Positions 41,910 to 51,270 of a DNA stretch of 64,000 nucleotides are shown here, in pieces. The notes under the pieces are model-generated. The model was not told the origin of the DNA and made no database searches. It saw only the letters and a program-made list of their open reading frames with translations. A program made the translations under genes and the position numbers. The stretch lies in assembly GCA_964621345.1 (NCBI GenBank), contig CAZUON010000001.1, positions 141,809 to 205,808 on the forward strand. Direction: 5' to 3'. This DNA comes from Glaciecola sp964621345 (lineage in GTDB: Bacteria > Pseudomonadota > Gammaproteobacteria > Enterobacterales > Alteromonadaceae). Numbering within the stretch: the first letter of the stretch is position 1; every line of letters starts with the position of its first letter.

Positions 41910-44771
41910 TTACAAACGAATGTTAGCCTCACTACCAAAACCCGCGCCATATACCAAAGCATTTAACAACAGACGATTTGTACCTCGGCTTGCACCTCTG
42001 AAGTTGGGTTGCCCTGAGAACATAATGACTTGTCCATTGCCAATAGACTCTCTGCTTAGGTAGCTGGAATTTGCAATACGTTGAGCCGCTTCAGGCCATA
42101 TCAAACCGCTCATGCGCACATGTAAATCTTTGCCCTTAGGCATTGAATACCAGCCTATGGCTTCATCAACTTGTGCGTCTTTGTTATCGGTATATACCCC
42201 TATCGACACAACAGACTCTGCACCTTGCGGCGTAATCAGTACCGCTTGGTCAGTGTAAAGCACAGGAAGTTGCTCGTTTACACCAAAGCTTAACCAATGA
42301 TCTTGGTCGACACTCCCGACTGCCATCGCGCCGGCGGGCATAAATAGCTTTTGCCAATCGTTACGGGCTTTAAGGGCATCTTCATCTAGTGGTTCGGCTT
42401 TGTTATCCCAAGGATAAACGAGCGTTGTATTAAGCACAGAGCTGTTTAGGTCAGCCAACACTTTAAAGTCTTGCCCAGCAAGCAAACGGCGTTGTAGAGC
42501 AATATCGAAGTCTTTTGCCTTATCTAGCATGTCGTCTACAAGTTTGATTGAGGTGAAGTCTTTAATGCGGCTAACAATCGCACTGGCGTTATCGTGTGTA
42601 ATCAGCGTACCGCCTTGTTCAACCCACTGTGCTAGCGCCTTCTGACTTGATTCGCTCATCGACCAGCGCTGAGGCAATACAATAGTGTTATAGCGACGCA
42701 AATCGGCAGAGGCAAGGCTATTGGAGTCTAAATGGGAGTGGCGAATACCTAAATTAGTATCGATGCTCCACCATGTTGTTCCCACATCATTACTGCGCGT
42801 GCCCGCTTGTGAGGCAATTGCAATTTGTGGTTGTTGTAATAATACAAAATGCTCACCGCCCCAATCAGGAAGCACACCTTTCCCATAACCGGTCTTTGTG
42901 CTTAAAACCGGTAGATTAAGCTCATCGCCAGTTTGTTTAATCAATGCGAGTAAATTGTCGTTTTTAAGATTATCGGTAATGGTGACGGCAACCGAGCCAC
43001 GACTTAATGAAATCTCCCCAAACTTGGCAACTTTATCAATTACGCGAACATTTACGCCTTGCTCCATTAAGCGTGCTGCAAAGGCAACGGAGGCATCATC
43101 AGCGCCGTCTACAAACCATGCAATAGCATCACTCATCGGTTGATTATTTGCAGGCGTAGGCGGGGTATACGGTTTCAGGTTTTTGCTAAGTTCATCATCA
43201 ACGGTCAATGCTTCTAAGCCGTACATCATGCTTAAGTTCCATGCTGACGTATCGTACATAATTGAACGGCCTTCTTTGAGTACTTTTGCTCTCTCAGCTT
43301 GAATAACCTCAGGCTTGAGCTCGGAGTCAAACTCCATAATAGCCGCAAGTAGTCGCGCTTCAGGTTGTCTTGCATTAATGACCAAACTACCGGCAGGGAC
43401 CGACACATCGTCATTCTTTTGGCCTAGATGATTAACAGCATCATCCACACTAAAAGTTTTATCAACGACTTGTACTTCAATATCTTGCGCTAATAGTTTT
43501 TCTGCTAATAAATGCGTTCGGCTATGATTATCGTTTGCCAGTATCACATAAGACTTATCGGCATAAGGGCTTTTGCTCGAGACTAGCATTTTACGGTCTT
43601 GCCAATAGTCCTGATACATTTCGTCTGAATACTTATCAAGTGATTCTAGGTTGGCTAGGGTACTAATATACTGCAAATGTACTGATTCTTTATAGGTTTG
43701 TATGGTGCCTTCGGGGCGTTTTACGCCATCTTCTGCAATGCGAGCCTGCTCGTACAAAATATGCATACTACCGCGGTACTCAGCGTAGTTCGAGTACCCT
43801 GGATACCAGTTCTCAAACCATTCGCCGGTATAATAACGCCAACCTCGCTTGTCGAATGCCTCGCCTTGGTCTGCGGAGAAGGTCACCGCCCATTTTTGTA
43901 CCGCCGGCGCAATATTAAAATTAAGCGGTTGACGCGGAGGACCCATCAAATAGGTATCTTGTGGACCCATTTCATGGCCATCAATCATTAACTGTGGACG
44001 CCATTCGTTAATCAGTGCAACACGGCCTTTCGTTTCTGGTTGCGTTAAGTAAAAAAAGTCACGGTTTAAATCAAACAAATAATGATTGGTTCTGCCATAA
44101 GGCCAGTCCCCGCGATGCAATAAAGATTGGTCATCGACATTAGGTGCGGTGCCGCGATATTGCTCTAAAGACTTTGCAAAACGGGCACGTCCATCTGGAT
44201 TCATCAGCGGGTCGATGACCACAATCATATCATCGAGTAAATCGGTAACGGAGGCATCTTCACTTGCGGTTAAATGATACATGGCAGCAAGCGCTGCATC
44301 AGCACCTGAGGTTTCGTTACCGTGTATAGAGTAGGCCATCCATGCTACAGCTGGTAATCGCTCAATAATAGCATTAGCCTCTGTATCGGAGGTTTGGCGA
44401 GGGTCTGCTAGGGCATTTAAATCTGCCTTTATGTCGTCTAACTTCGCTAAATTTTCAGGCGTTGAAATAAAGACCGCGTGCAAAGGCCGGCCCTCGTGGC
44501 TTTTTGCATATTCTACAACCTTGAGGCGATCGCTTTGACCTTGCCACGTTTGAATAGCTTCAGTGATTTGGGCGGGTGTAGCAACACGATGCGCTACTTC
44601 AAACCCTAAAATACTGTCGGGGTGAGTAACATCCTGATTATAGTTTCCTTCGAGCAAGGGGGCTTGATAGTCAAGGTCTGGATGATAAGTCGGCTTCATT
44701 AATAAGCTTGCTTGGGCAAGGCTTGCAAAACATAAGGAAGCACAAAATACACTAAGGCTTTTTTTAGTCAT
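41910..44771 (-). CDS. Large secreted M14 zinc carboxypeptidase
   Basis: A 953-residue exported protein with a signal peptide ending near SLAQA. The N-terminal M14 domain has the zinc ligands His150 and Glu153 (SIHGNETSG) and His266 (MIDGHEMGPQDTY), plus DPLMNPDGR and FDLNRDFFY, which match a peptidase M14 subgroup common in marine bacteria. The remaining roughly 550 residues are beta-rich and partly resemble a class I glutamine-amidotransferase-like domain (WVEQGGTLITHDNAS). It probably digests peptides in the periplasm or outside. It is monocistronic with a minus-strand terminator. Substrate preference is unknown. Confidence 0.9.
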   Translation of the reverse strand: MTKKSLSVFCASLCFASLAQASLLMKPTYHPDLDYQAPLLEGNYNQDVTHPDSILGFEVAHRVATPAQITEAIQTWQGQSDRLKVVEYAKSHEGRPLHAVFISTPENLAKLDDIKADLNALADPRQTSDTEANAIIERLPAVAWMAYSIHGNETSGADAALAAMYHLTASEDASVTDLLDDMIVVIDPLMNPDGRARFAKSLEQYRGTAPNVDDQSLLHRGDWPYGRTNHYLFDLNRDFFYLTQPETKGRVALINEWRPQLMIDGHEMGPQDTYLMGPPRQPLNFNIAPAVQKWAVTFSADQGEAFDKRGWRYYTGEWFENWYPGYSNYAEYRGSMHILYEQARIAEDGVKRPEGTIQTYKESVHLQYISTLANLESLDKYSDEMYQDYWQDRKMLVSSKSPYADKSYVILANDNHSRTHLLAEKLLAQDIEVQVVDKTFSVDDAVNHLGQKNDDVSVPAGSLVINARQPEARLLAAIMEFDSELKPEVIQAERAKVLKEGRSIMYDTSAWNLSMMYGLEALTVDDELSKNLKPYTPPTPANNQPMSDAIAWFVDGADDASVAFAARLMEQGVNVRVIDKVAKFGEISLSRGSVAVTITDNLKNDNLLALIKQTGDELNLPVLSTKTGYGKGVLPDWGGEHFVLLQQPQIAIASQAGTRSNDVGTTWWSIDTNLGIRHSHLDSNSLASADLRRYNTIVLPQRWSMSESSQKALAQWVEQGGTLITHDNASAIVSRIKDFTSIKLVDDMLDKAKDFDIALQRRLLAGQDFKVLADLNSSVLNTTLVYPWDNKAEPLDEDALKARNDWQKLFMPAGAMAVGSVDQDHWLSFGVNEQLPVLYTDQAVLITPQGAESVVSIGVYTDNKDAQVDEAIGWYSMPKGKDLHVRMSGLIWPEAAQRIANSSYLSRESIGNGQVIMFSGQPNFRGASRGTNRLLLNALVYGAGFGSEANIRL

Positions 44772-44983
44772 GTCTACTGTCCACGTTGGTTCGTTTTATT
44801 GTAATTCTTACGAGTGTTAACGTGAATTAGAGTAGCACTAATATTTATAAAGTTGTAATGACCCTCCTCTTAAAGACACAGAGCTTTAAAGTAAATTATT
44901 TTCTGTGGTAATGGCTCATTCATACGAACGTACTGAGTGCCTAAGGTAAAATATTCGGCCTTTACGTTATTCTGGGGAAGGGT

Positions 44984-45484
44984 TCAATTTAGGTTTGCTA
45001 GTGTAATCGATGCACTAATATGATCACCGTTTCTAAAATTAAACGCGTTGTCACTGCCTATTTGTCTTAGCTCATTCGATAACACTTCGCTATGTACGCT
45101 GTGATAATTAGATACCGAATAGCGAGCAAGTGCCCTGTGATGCAAAGGACTCAATACCGAAGGCGCGTTTGTAAACATAAATATAGTATTTTCAGAACTA
45201 TCAGAACGCTGATTAAATGTCTCAAAGCTGTGCTTGGTGTCATCAAAGTAAGCTGTCTTTATTGTGTCAAAATATTTTGCAGATGTATTGGTATTAGAAC
45301 CAAATTCAAAACTAATTACTTCATAAATTCGGGGAGCGCCGCGTGTGCCTTCGAGCGATTGAGTGGTAGGGAAATACATACTGTCGTAAGTGGAGATTTG
45401 AGCGCTTGCGATATTGGCAAAAAACGGGCTCGTGATCAGTGCTAATAAAACAATGGTGCGTAAGGTATTAAATATAGTTGACAT
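44984..45484 (-). CDS. Secreted protein of unknown function
   Basis: Not recognised. The ATG at 45484 gives a 166-residue protein with a good signal peptide (MSTIFNTLRTIVLLALI..., cleavage near IASAQ). An upstream in-frame start at 45520 would spoil it. The mature part is about 140 residues, polar, rich in Ser, Asn, Thr and Tyr, with no cysteines or known motifs. It stands alone between the M14 gene and a small repeat region, in the same direction as both neighbours' strand. It could be a lineage-specific periplasmic protein. Confidence 0.55.
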   Translation of the reverse strand: MSTIFNTLRTIVLLALITSPFFANIASAQISTYDSMYFPTTQSLEGTRGAPRIYEVISFEFGSNTNTSAKYFDTIKTAYFDDTKHSFETFNQRSDSSENTIFMFTNAPSVLSPLHHRALARYSVSNYHSVHSEVLSNELRQIGSDNAFNFRNGDHISASITLANLN

Positions 45485-45604
45485 GTAAGCCTGCTTAATC
45501 TCAATGGGGTGTAATAACAAGACAGGGGTAGTTGGGTAATAATTTCAAATGGGTTTTATTTTTTAAGGTGAGAGGGTCTGGGGTGAGGTGAGTGTTGGTG
45601 GAAG

Positions 45605-45675
45605 ATCCCCGATTTCTCGGGGATGACGTGCATTTTGGTACGACGTGCATTTTGGCATGACGCGGGTTTTGTCGC
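45605..45675. repeat. Hairpin plus 17-bp tandem repeats
   Basis: ATCCCCGA-TTTC-TCGGGGAT (45605-45624) is a perfect 8-bp hairpin. It is followed by about 2.5 copies of a 17-bp unit, GACGTGCATTTTGGyAy (45625-45641, 45642-45658, then a degenerate TGACGCGGGTTTTG). The combination resembles dispersed REP-like intergenic elements. It lies just downstream of fldA and may also affect fldA mRNA 3' end formation. Confidence 0.65.
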
Positions 45676-45737
45676 TACGCGTGCTTTAAGATGGTGTTTC
45701 TTCGTCGCTTACTTTTACAAGGTGCGATACTAGGTTC

Positions 45738-46262
45738 TTACTCCAACTCAGCTAAACACATTTCTTCTTTAATTTGAGCACACCAGGCTTTAACGCGTTC
45801 TTCGGTTAACTCAGGTTGACGATCTTCGTCTATGCCCAGACCAACAAAGTGGTCATCGTCAGCCATGCCTTTAGAGGCTTCAAATTCATAGCTTTCAGTA
45901 GGCCATTGACCAATCAAAATAGCGCCTTTAGGCTCAACGATATCTCGAATCATACCCATTGCATCTAAAAAGTACTCTGCGTAGTCTTCTTGATCACCAC
46001 AGCCAAATATCGCTACAAGCTTATCTTGAAATTCAATTTCTTCTAACTCAGGGAAAAAATCATCCCAGTCGCATTGCGCTTCGCCATAGTACCAAGTGGG
46101 AATACCAAACATGAGTAAATCGAACTCGGCAATTTCTTCTTTACTGCTTTTTGCAATATCTTTTACATCAATTAGGTGCTTACCTAACTCTTTTTGAATC
46201 ATTTTCGCGATATGCTCGGTGTTACCGGTGTCGCTTCCAAAAAATAGGCCTACGCTCGCCAT
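45738..46262 (-). CDS. fldA: Flavodoxin FldA
   Basis: A 174-residue long-chain flavodoxin carrying FMN. The phosphate loop FFGSDTGNTEHIA is at residues 7-19, the aromatic FMN-stacking loop is GIPTWYYGE, and GCGDQEDYAEYF is the long-chain insertion side. It donates electrons to reductases such as IspG/IspH, MetH activation and radical SAM enzymes, and replaces ferredoxin under iron limitation. It follows the DUF2788 gene by 27 bp and ybfF further upstream, a conserved alteromonad/enteric grouping that usually ends in fur. Confidence 0.95.
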   Translation of the reverse strand: MASVGLFFGSDTGNTEHIAKMIQKELGKHLIDVKDIAKSSKEEIAEFDLLMFGIPTWYYGEAQCDWDDFFPELEEIEFQDKLVAIFGCGDQEDYAEYFLDAMGMIRDIVEPKGAILIGQWPTESYEFEASKGMADDDHFVGLGIDEDRQPELTEERVKAWCAQIKEEMCLAELE

Positions 46263-46289
46263 TTCTATTATTCTCCAAATCGTTAACCG

Positions 46290-46508
46290 TTAAATGCCTT
46301 TGGCCATCCAAAATAGTTCTATAATGCCTTTCATAACAAAGCCCAACGCACCTAAACCTAATACGCCATAAACCACCATTTTTCCTACTTTAGGGACGTC
46401 GTTTTTTTTCAGTACGTCGTGTACCGCAAAAAACATCAATGCAAATAGCACAACTAGCGTGATGTTTAGAGCAATTGACTCAATGGTTTTAAACAACTCT
46501 GGCGTCAT
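46290..46508 (-). CDS. DUF2788 small membrane protein
   Basis: A 72-residue protein with two transmembrane helices (about residues 13-32 and 44-68) separated by a short basic loop HDVLKKNDVPKVGK. It matches the DUF2788 family from the sequence pattern and from its typical position between ybfF and fldA. Function unknown. A possible minus-strand promoter, GATAATATCGCGCG, lies at 46598-46611, about 90 bp upstream, which would serve this gene and fldA. Confidence 0.8.
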   Translation of the reverse strand: MTPELFKTIESIALNITLVVLFALMFFAVHDVLKKNDVPKVGKMVVYGVLGLGALGFVMKGIIELFWMAKGI

Positions 46509-46668
46509 AGCTTCACCTTATTAAAAGTCAAAGGGCAATGCGAGAGCAAGGTCCGCTCGCTAAAGGCTCGCTGTATACAAAGCCAGCTTAATAAACTCGC
46601 GCGATATTATCACAAAAATCAAGCAAAACTCAGCAAATCAGACAGATAAACCAGCAAAAGTGTTCAGT

Positions 46669-47472
46669 TTATTTTTCACCTTCGTCTGTTCGTAAAAACT
46701 TTGTAATCAAGGCGTTAACGACTTGTGGTTTTTGAGCGTGCAGCCAATGTCCAGCTTGCACGATTTTGGCACTGGCATGAGGAAACTGTTTCATAATTGT
46801 GGCTTGATGCTCTGCTTTTATGTAGTCAGATTCTGCGCCTTTTAAAAATAGGGTTGGGCCGTCATAACATAGCCCTGACTCATTCCAATCGCTGAGCAAT
46901 TCATAATCTCGCACAATTAGCGGTAAGTTAAATCGCCATTGCCATTGTTGGTTTTCATCTTGATAAAGACTTTTCAGCAAAAATGCCTGTGTACCGGGGT
47001 CAACGACATGTTCCGCAAGCTTAACTTTGGCCTCAGAGCGCGATGACAATGTCGTTAAGTCGATATTGTTTAAGCCATTAAACACATTATGATGCCGAGC
47101 AGGATAGGGGATTGGTGCAATGTCCATGATCACCAATTGACTGACTACGTCAGGTCGTTTTTTAGCGACCAACATCGACACTTTGCCACCTAACGAATGA
47201 CCAACTAATACGCAGTGTTTTAAATCCAGTGAATCTAACAAGTCAATAATTCGCTCAGCATAATCATCAAAGTCAAATTGTTCAGTACGTAATGACTTAC
47301 CATGATTGGGCAAATCGATACTTACTACCATGCGCTCGTGTTCAAATGCACGACGAATCACTGATAAGTTATCAGAGTTGCCAAAAAGCCCATGGATAAG
47401 CACTAAAGCTGCGTACTCGCTCTGTGAAGCCTTTACATCGCCGTGCGTTTGAAAATATAAGCCGTGTGACAT
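46669..47472 (-). CDS. ybfF: Alpha/beta hydrolase, YbfF-like esterase
   Basis: A 267-residue alpha/beta hydrolase. The oxyanion-hole region is IHGLFGNSDNL, the nucleophile elbow is GHSLGGKVS, an acid lies near FLKGAESDYI, and the catalytic His is in QAGHWLHAQKP. E. coli YbfF hydrolyses acyl-CoA and short esters. The in vivo substrate is uncertain. It is upstream of DUF2788 and fldA on the same strand, as in related genomes. GGAG precedes the ATG. A terminator of the ETF-QO gene lies just upstream. Confidence 0.9.
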   Translation of the reverse strand: MSHGLYFQTHGDVKASQSEYAALVLIHGLFGNSDNLSVIRRAFEHERMVVSIDLPNHGKSLRTEQFDFDDYAERIIDLLDSLDLKHCVLVGHSLGGKVSMLVAKKRPDVVSQLVIMDIAPIPYPARHHNVFNGLNNIDLTTLSSRSEAKVKLAEHVVDPGTQAFLLKSLYQDENQQWQWRFNLPLIVRDYELLSDWNESGLCYDGPTLFLKGAESDYIKAEHQATIMKQFPHASAKIVQAGHWLHAQKPQVVNALITKFLRTDEGEK

Positions 47473-47487
47473 TACATGCTCCGGTTA

Positions 47488-47512
47488 AAAAAACACCCAG
47501 CAAAAGCTGGGT
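47488..47512 (-). terminator. Terminator of the ETF-ubiquinone oxidoreductase gene
   Basis: On the minus strand, ACCCAGC-TTTT-GCTGGGT (47512-47495) forms a 7-bp stem with a 4-base loop and is followed by G and a run of seven T. Confidence 0.85.
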
Positions 47513-47536
47513 ATTTATAATTCGACATAGTTAATA

Positions 47537-49192
47537 CTACATGTTCGGGTAGTTAGGACCACCACCACCCTCTGGTACCACCCATACAATATTTTGTTGT
47601 GGGTCTTTGATATCACAGGTTTTACAATGAACACAGTTTTGCGAGTTAATTTGAAAGCGTTTACCCGCAGATGCATCAGTTTCGTCAGTATCAACAACCT
47701 CATATACACCGGCAGGACAGTAGCGCTGCGCCGGCTCATTGAACTTAGGCAAGTTCACTTGAATTGGAATGCTTGTGTCTTTTAGCTTAAGGTGACAAGG
47801 CTGATCTTCTTCATGATTAGTATTCGACAAATACACCGACGATAATTTATCAAAACTCAAACTGCCATCTGGTTTCGGATAGTCGAAAGTCGGCATATCA
47901 CTTGCAGGCTTAAGTGTTGCATAATCGGGAGTCGAATCGGTAATCGTAAATGGTAGTTTACCGCCAAAGAAGTTCTGATCTAGTGTGTTATACGCGCCGC
48001 CAAAGAAATTACCGAATTTGTGAATTGCCGCACCAAAATTGCGTGAGCGATACAATTCGTCATACAACCATGAGTTTTTATAACGCTCAGTAAATTCAAC
48101 CGGGTCTTTAATTTCGTCTTGTTGACTTAGTTCAAATAACGTTTCGGCAGCAAGTAAGCCCGATTTCATCGCGGTATGATTACCTTTAATTTTAGAAAAG
48201 TTCAGCGTCCCGGCATTGCAACCAACCATCAGACCGCCTGGAAAGGTCATTTTGGGTAGAGATTGAAAACCGCCTTTGGCAATTGCACGTGCACCATAAG
48301 TTACGCGTGTACCACCTTTCAGGGTATCTGCAATTACAGGGTGGTGTTTTAAACGTTGAAATTCGTCAAAGGGTGACATGTGCGGGTTGTCGTAATTCAA
48401 ATCAACAATTAAGCCCACAAATACTTGGTTGTTTTCAGCATGGTACAGATAACTTCCGCCGGTGGCTTTATCTAGCGGCCACCCTGCGGTGTGAACAACT
48501 AAACCCTCTTGATGTTGCTCTGCAGGGATATCCCAAATTTCTTTGAAGCCTAAGGCATAGTGCTGAGGAGATACGTCTTTGTCTAGACCAAATTTAGCAA
48601 TGAGCTCTTTACCTAAATGTCCACGACATCCTTCAGCAAACACGGTGTATTTGCCCGTGAGTAGCATACCTGGTACAAACCCGTCTTTTTCGCTGCCATC
48701 TTCTCCCACACCTAAACTTCCGGTGATAACACCTGCGACATTGCCGTTTTCATCATAATGAATTTCAGAGCCGGTGAACCCAGGGTAAATTTCTACACCA
48801 AGGCTTTCGGCTTGCTCGCCTAACCAACGACACATATTGGCCATACTTAAAATATAGTTACCATTGTTATGCATGGTTTTAGGGGTCATGAAGTTTGGAA
48901 GTTTGGTAGATGAGCTTTCGCTGTTAAGTAAATAGATGTCGTCGCCATTGACTTCAACGCCCAATGGCGCACCCAATTCTTTGTAATCTGGAAATAGTTC
49001 GGCAAGTGCACGTGGTTCAAACACTGCGCCAGACAAAATATGCGCGCCTACTTCAGAACCTTTTTCGAGTACACATACATTGAGTTCTGTGTTTTTCTCG
49101 TTTGCGAGTTGCTTAAGTTTGATAGCAGTAGATAAGCCTGACGGACCAGCACCTACAATAACAACATCAAACTCCATTATTTCTCTTTCCAT
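47537..49192 (-). CDS. Electron transfer flavoprotein-ubiquinone oxidoreductase
   Basis: A 551-residue membrane-associated FAD/[4Fe-4S] enzyme passing electrons from ETF to ubiquinone. The FAD dinucleotide-binding motif is VVIVGAGPSGLS (residues 9-20). The C-terminal cluster cysteines are Cys492, Cys520, Cys523 and Cys526 (CPAGVY...NCVHCKTC), and the family-typical end is EGGGGPNYPNM. A ribosome site CGGAGAG supports the ATG at 49192, with a second ATG at 49177 possible. It is divergent from etfBA across 365 bp carrying a strong palindrome. Together they link acyl-CoA and amino-acid dehydrogenases to the respiratory chain. Confidence 0.96.
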   Translation of the reverse strand: MEREIMEFDVVIVGAGPSGLSTAIKLKQLANEKNTELNVCVLEKGSEVGAHILSGAVFEPRALAELFPDYKELGAPLGVEVNGDDIYLLNSESSSTKLPNFMTPKTMHNNGNYILSMANMCRWLGEQAESLGVEIYPGFTGSEIHYDENGNVAGVITGSLGVGEDGSEKDGFVPGMLLTGKYTVFAEGCRGHLGKELIAKFGLDKDVSPQHYALGFKEIWDIPAEQHQEGLVVHTAGWPLDKATGGSYLYHAENNQVFVGLIVDLNYDNPHMSPFDEFQRLKHHPVIADTLKGGTRVTYGARAIAKGGFQSLPKMTFPGGLMVGCNAGTLNFSKIKGNHTAMKSGLLAAETLFELSQQDEIKDPVEFTERYKNSWLYDELYRSRNFGAAIHKFGNFFGGAYNTLDQNFFGGKLPFTITDSTPDYATLKPASDMPTFDYPKPDGSLSFDKLSSVYLSNTNHEEDQPCHLKLKDTSIPIQVNLPKFNEPAQRYCPAGVYEVVDTDETDASAGKRFQINSQNCVHCKTCDIKDPQQNIVWVVPEGGGGPNYPNM

Positions 49193-49557
49193 TGTTCTCT
49201 CCGGCGAGTTTTGACAGCTTATAGTGTTGTATTCGTAAAACGAATGTAATCAATCGTCAAAACATTGTAAAATCTGTATTGTGTGAAAGGTAATGCAGGT
49301 TGACGTTTACGTCAACTCTATATAAATTAGCGCCTTGAAAATATATATTCACAAGTTATGACTATTTATTGAAAGCTCACTTGAGCGCAGTTTGCAAGCA
49401 CGTTTACTATGAACGATTGCTTATAATTGGCAACTTATTAATACTTATGCCATCTATAAACATAACGAATGCCTCTGCACCGCAGAACTCAACAGCGTAA
49501 AAGTGAGTATAGTAAATACACATATATGTAAACAGACAAACGTCACTAGGGGAAAGT
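49193..49557. other. Divergent regulatory region between ETF-QO and etfBA
   Basis: A 365-bp region without a gene. It holds the 18-bp palindrome and overlapping promoter-like sequence at 49299-49328. Downstream of that there is a leader of about 230 bp before etfB in which no further clear structure was found. Confidence 0.55.
49299..49328 (+). promoter_or_regulatory. Palindromic operator overlapping an etfBA promoter
   Basis: GTTGACGT-TT-ACGTCAAC (49299-49316) is a perfect 8-2-8 palindrome. Its left arm contains TTGACG (49300-49305), a good -35. TAAATT (49323-49328) or the overlapping TATAAA forms a -10 at 15-17 bp. A protein bound here would block this promoter. Regulators of the LiuR and PsrA type control etf genes in gammaproteobacteria, so one of these is a reasonable guess. 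Confidence 0.6.
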
Positions 49558-50316
49558 ATGAAAGTATTAGTGCCGGTGAAACGCGCTATTGACTATAACG
49601 TCAAGGTTCGTGTTAAACCTGATAATTCTGGGGTTGACCTAAATAATGTTAAAATGGCAATTAACCCATTTTGCGAAATCGCGGTTGAAGAAGCCATTCG
49701 TCTGAAAGAAAAAGGCGATGCGACTGAAGTGATTGTTGTGTCTATTGGTGAGAAAGCTTGCCAAGAACAAATTCGAACTGGTTTGGCCCTTGGAGCCGAT
49801 CGCGGTATTCATATCGAAACCGACGCGGGTGTTTCTTTAGAGTCCTTACAAGTAGCAAAACTACTGAAGAAAGTCGTTGAAGCTGAATCGCCAGACTTAG
49901 TGATTCTTGGCAAGCAAGCGATTGATTCTGATAATAATCAAACCGGCCAAATGTTAGCGGCGCTAACTGGTATGCCTCAGGGTACTTTTGCTTCAGAAGT
50001 TAAAGTAGAAGGCGGAAAAGCGGTTGTAACTCGCGAAATTGACGGCGGCTTGCAAACTGTTGAGCTAACACTTCCAGCGGTTGTTACTACAGATTTACGT
50101 TTAAATGAGCCGCGGTATGCTTCTTTGCCTAACATCATGAAGGCAAAGCGTAAGCCAATTGATGTGCAATCTGCAGCAGATTTAGGCGTGGACTTAACAT
50201 CAAATGTATCGGTGATAAAAGTAACACCGCCACCACAAAGACAAGGTGGAGTTAAAGTAGATAGCGTAGAAGCGCTCGTTGATAAGTTAAAAAATGAAGC
50301 GAAGGTGATCTCATGA
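49558..50316 (+). CDS. etfB: Electron transfer flavoprotein beta subunit
   Basis: A 252-residue ETF beta subunit, which binds AMP and partners the FAD-bearing alpha subunit. The start MKVLVPVKRAIDYNVKVRVK is the typical signature, as are INPFCEIAVEEAIRLKE and the recognition-loop-like region near LPNIMKAKRKPI. GGGGAAAGT provides a strong ribosome site. It overlaps etfA by 4 bp (ATGA). Electrons come from acyl-CoA, isovaleryl-CoA and related dehydrogenases. Confidence 0.96.
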   Translation: MKVLVPVKRAIDYNVKVRVKPDNSGVDLNNVKMAINPFCEIAVEEAIRLKEKGDATEVIVVSIGEKACQEQIRTGLALGADRGIHIETDAGVSLESLQVAKLLKKVVEAESPDLVILGKQAIDSDNNQTGQMLAALTGMPQGTFASEVKVEGGKAVVTREIDGGLQTVELTLPAVVTTDLRLNEPRYASLPNIMKAKRKPIDVQSAADLGVDLTSNVSVIKVTPPPQRQGGVKVDSVEALVDKLKNEAKVIS

Positions 50317-51239
50317 CAGTATTAGTATATGCAGAGCACGATAATGAAGTGCTAAAATCTGAAACCAATAAATTGATCACCGCAGCCCAAGCTGTTGGTG
50401 CTGATATAACGGTATTAGTCGCCGGTCAACAATGTGAAGCAGTCGCTGATGCAGCCGCGAAACTGTCGGGCGTGAGCAAAGTATTGCTTGCTAATAATGC
50501 TGTATATGGTCATCAATTACCTGAGAATATCGCAGATTTAGTCGTTGAGCTCGCTGGCGGCTATACGCACATCTTTGCGGCCGCAACGACAACTGGCAAA
50601 AACTTCATGCCTCGCGTTGCTGCTTTATTAGATGTTGCTCAAATATCTGATGCTATTGCGGTAGAATCTGCTGATACGTTTGTTCGCCCAATTTATGCGG
50701 GTAACGCTATTGCAACAGTGCAAAGCAGTGACAACGTTAAAGTAGTAACCGTACGCGCATCAGCATTTGACGCAGTGTCAGACGGTGGTAGCGCAAGCAT
50801 AGAAGCGGTAGATATCGTCAAAACTTCTGAAAAGTCAGCCTATTTGAGCGCTGAACTGACAGAATCTGAACGTCCAGAGCTGACGGCTGCAAACGTGATC
50901 ATCTCTGGTGGCCGCGGTATGCAAAATGGCGAAAACTTTAGCCTATTAAATGGTATTGCAGACAAATTAGGCGCCGCGATTGGTGCTTCACGTGCTGCGG
51001 TCGATGCGGGCTTTGTACCGAATGATATGCAAGTAGGGCAAACGGGTAAAATTGTAGCACCGGACTTGTACATTGCAGTAGGTATTTCAGGCGCGATTCA
51101 GCACCTTGCTGGTATGAAAGACTCAAAAGTCATTGTTGCTATCAATAAAGATGAAGAGGCTCCAATATTCCAAGTCGCAGATTATGGATTAGTTGGCGAT
51201 TTGTTTGAGGTGCTTCCGCAATTGGAATCTAGCTTATAA
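50313..51239 (+). CDS. etfA: Electron transfer flavoprotein alpha subunit
   Basis: A 308-residue FAD-binding ETF alpha subunit. The C-terminal FAD domain (about 190-308) has the family signature GQTGKIVAPDLYIAVGISGAIQHLAGM followed by IVAINKDEEAPIF. SGGRGM near residue 197 contacts FAD. It is translationally coupled to etfB and followed by a strong terminator at 51271-51301, so the operon is etfBA only. Confidence 0.96.
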   Translation: MTVLVYAEHDNEVLKSETNKLITAAQAVGADITVLVAGQQCEAVADAAAKLSGVSKVLLANNAVYGHQLPENIADLVVELAGGYTHIFAAATTTGKNFMPRVAALLDVAQISDAIAVESADTFVRPIYAGNAIATVQSSDNVKVVTVRASAFDAVSDGGSASIEAVDIVKTSEKSAYLSAELTESERPELTAANVIISGGRGMQNGENFSLLNGIADKLGAAIGASRAAVDAGFVPNDMQVGQTGKIVAPDLYIAVGISGAIQHLAGMKDSKVIVAINKDEEAPIFQVADYGLVGDLFEVLPQLESSL

Positions 51240-51270
51240 TCAATTGCTTACATTTAATATAAGTTTCGCA

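Noticed and set aside
45625..45671. CRISPR array
   Set aside because: Only two and a half 17-bp direct repeats with no spacers and no cas genes.
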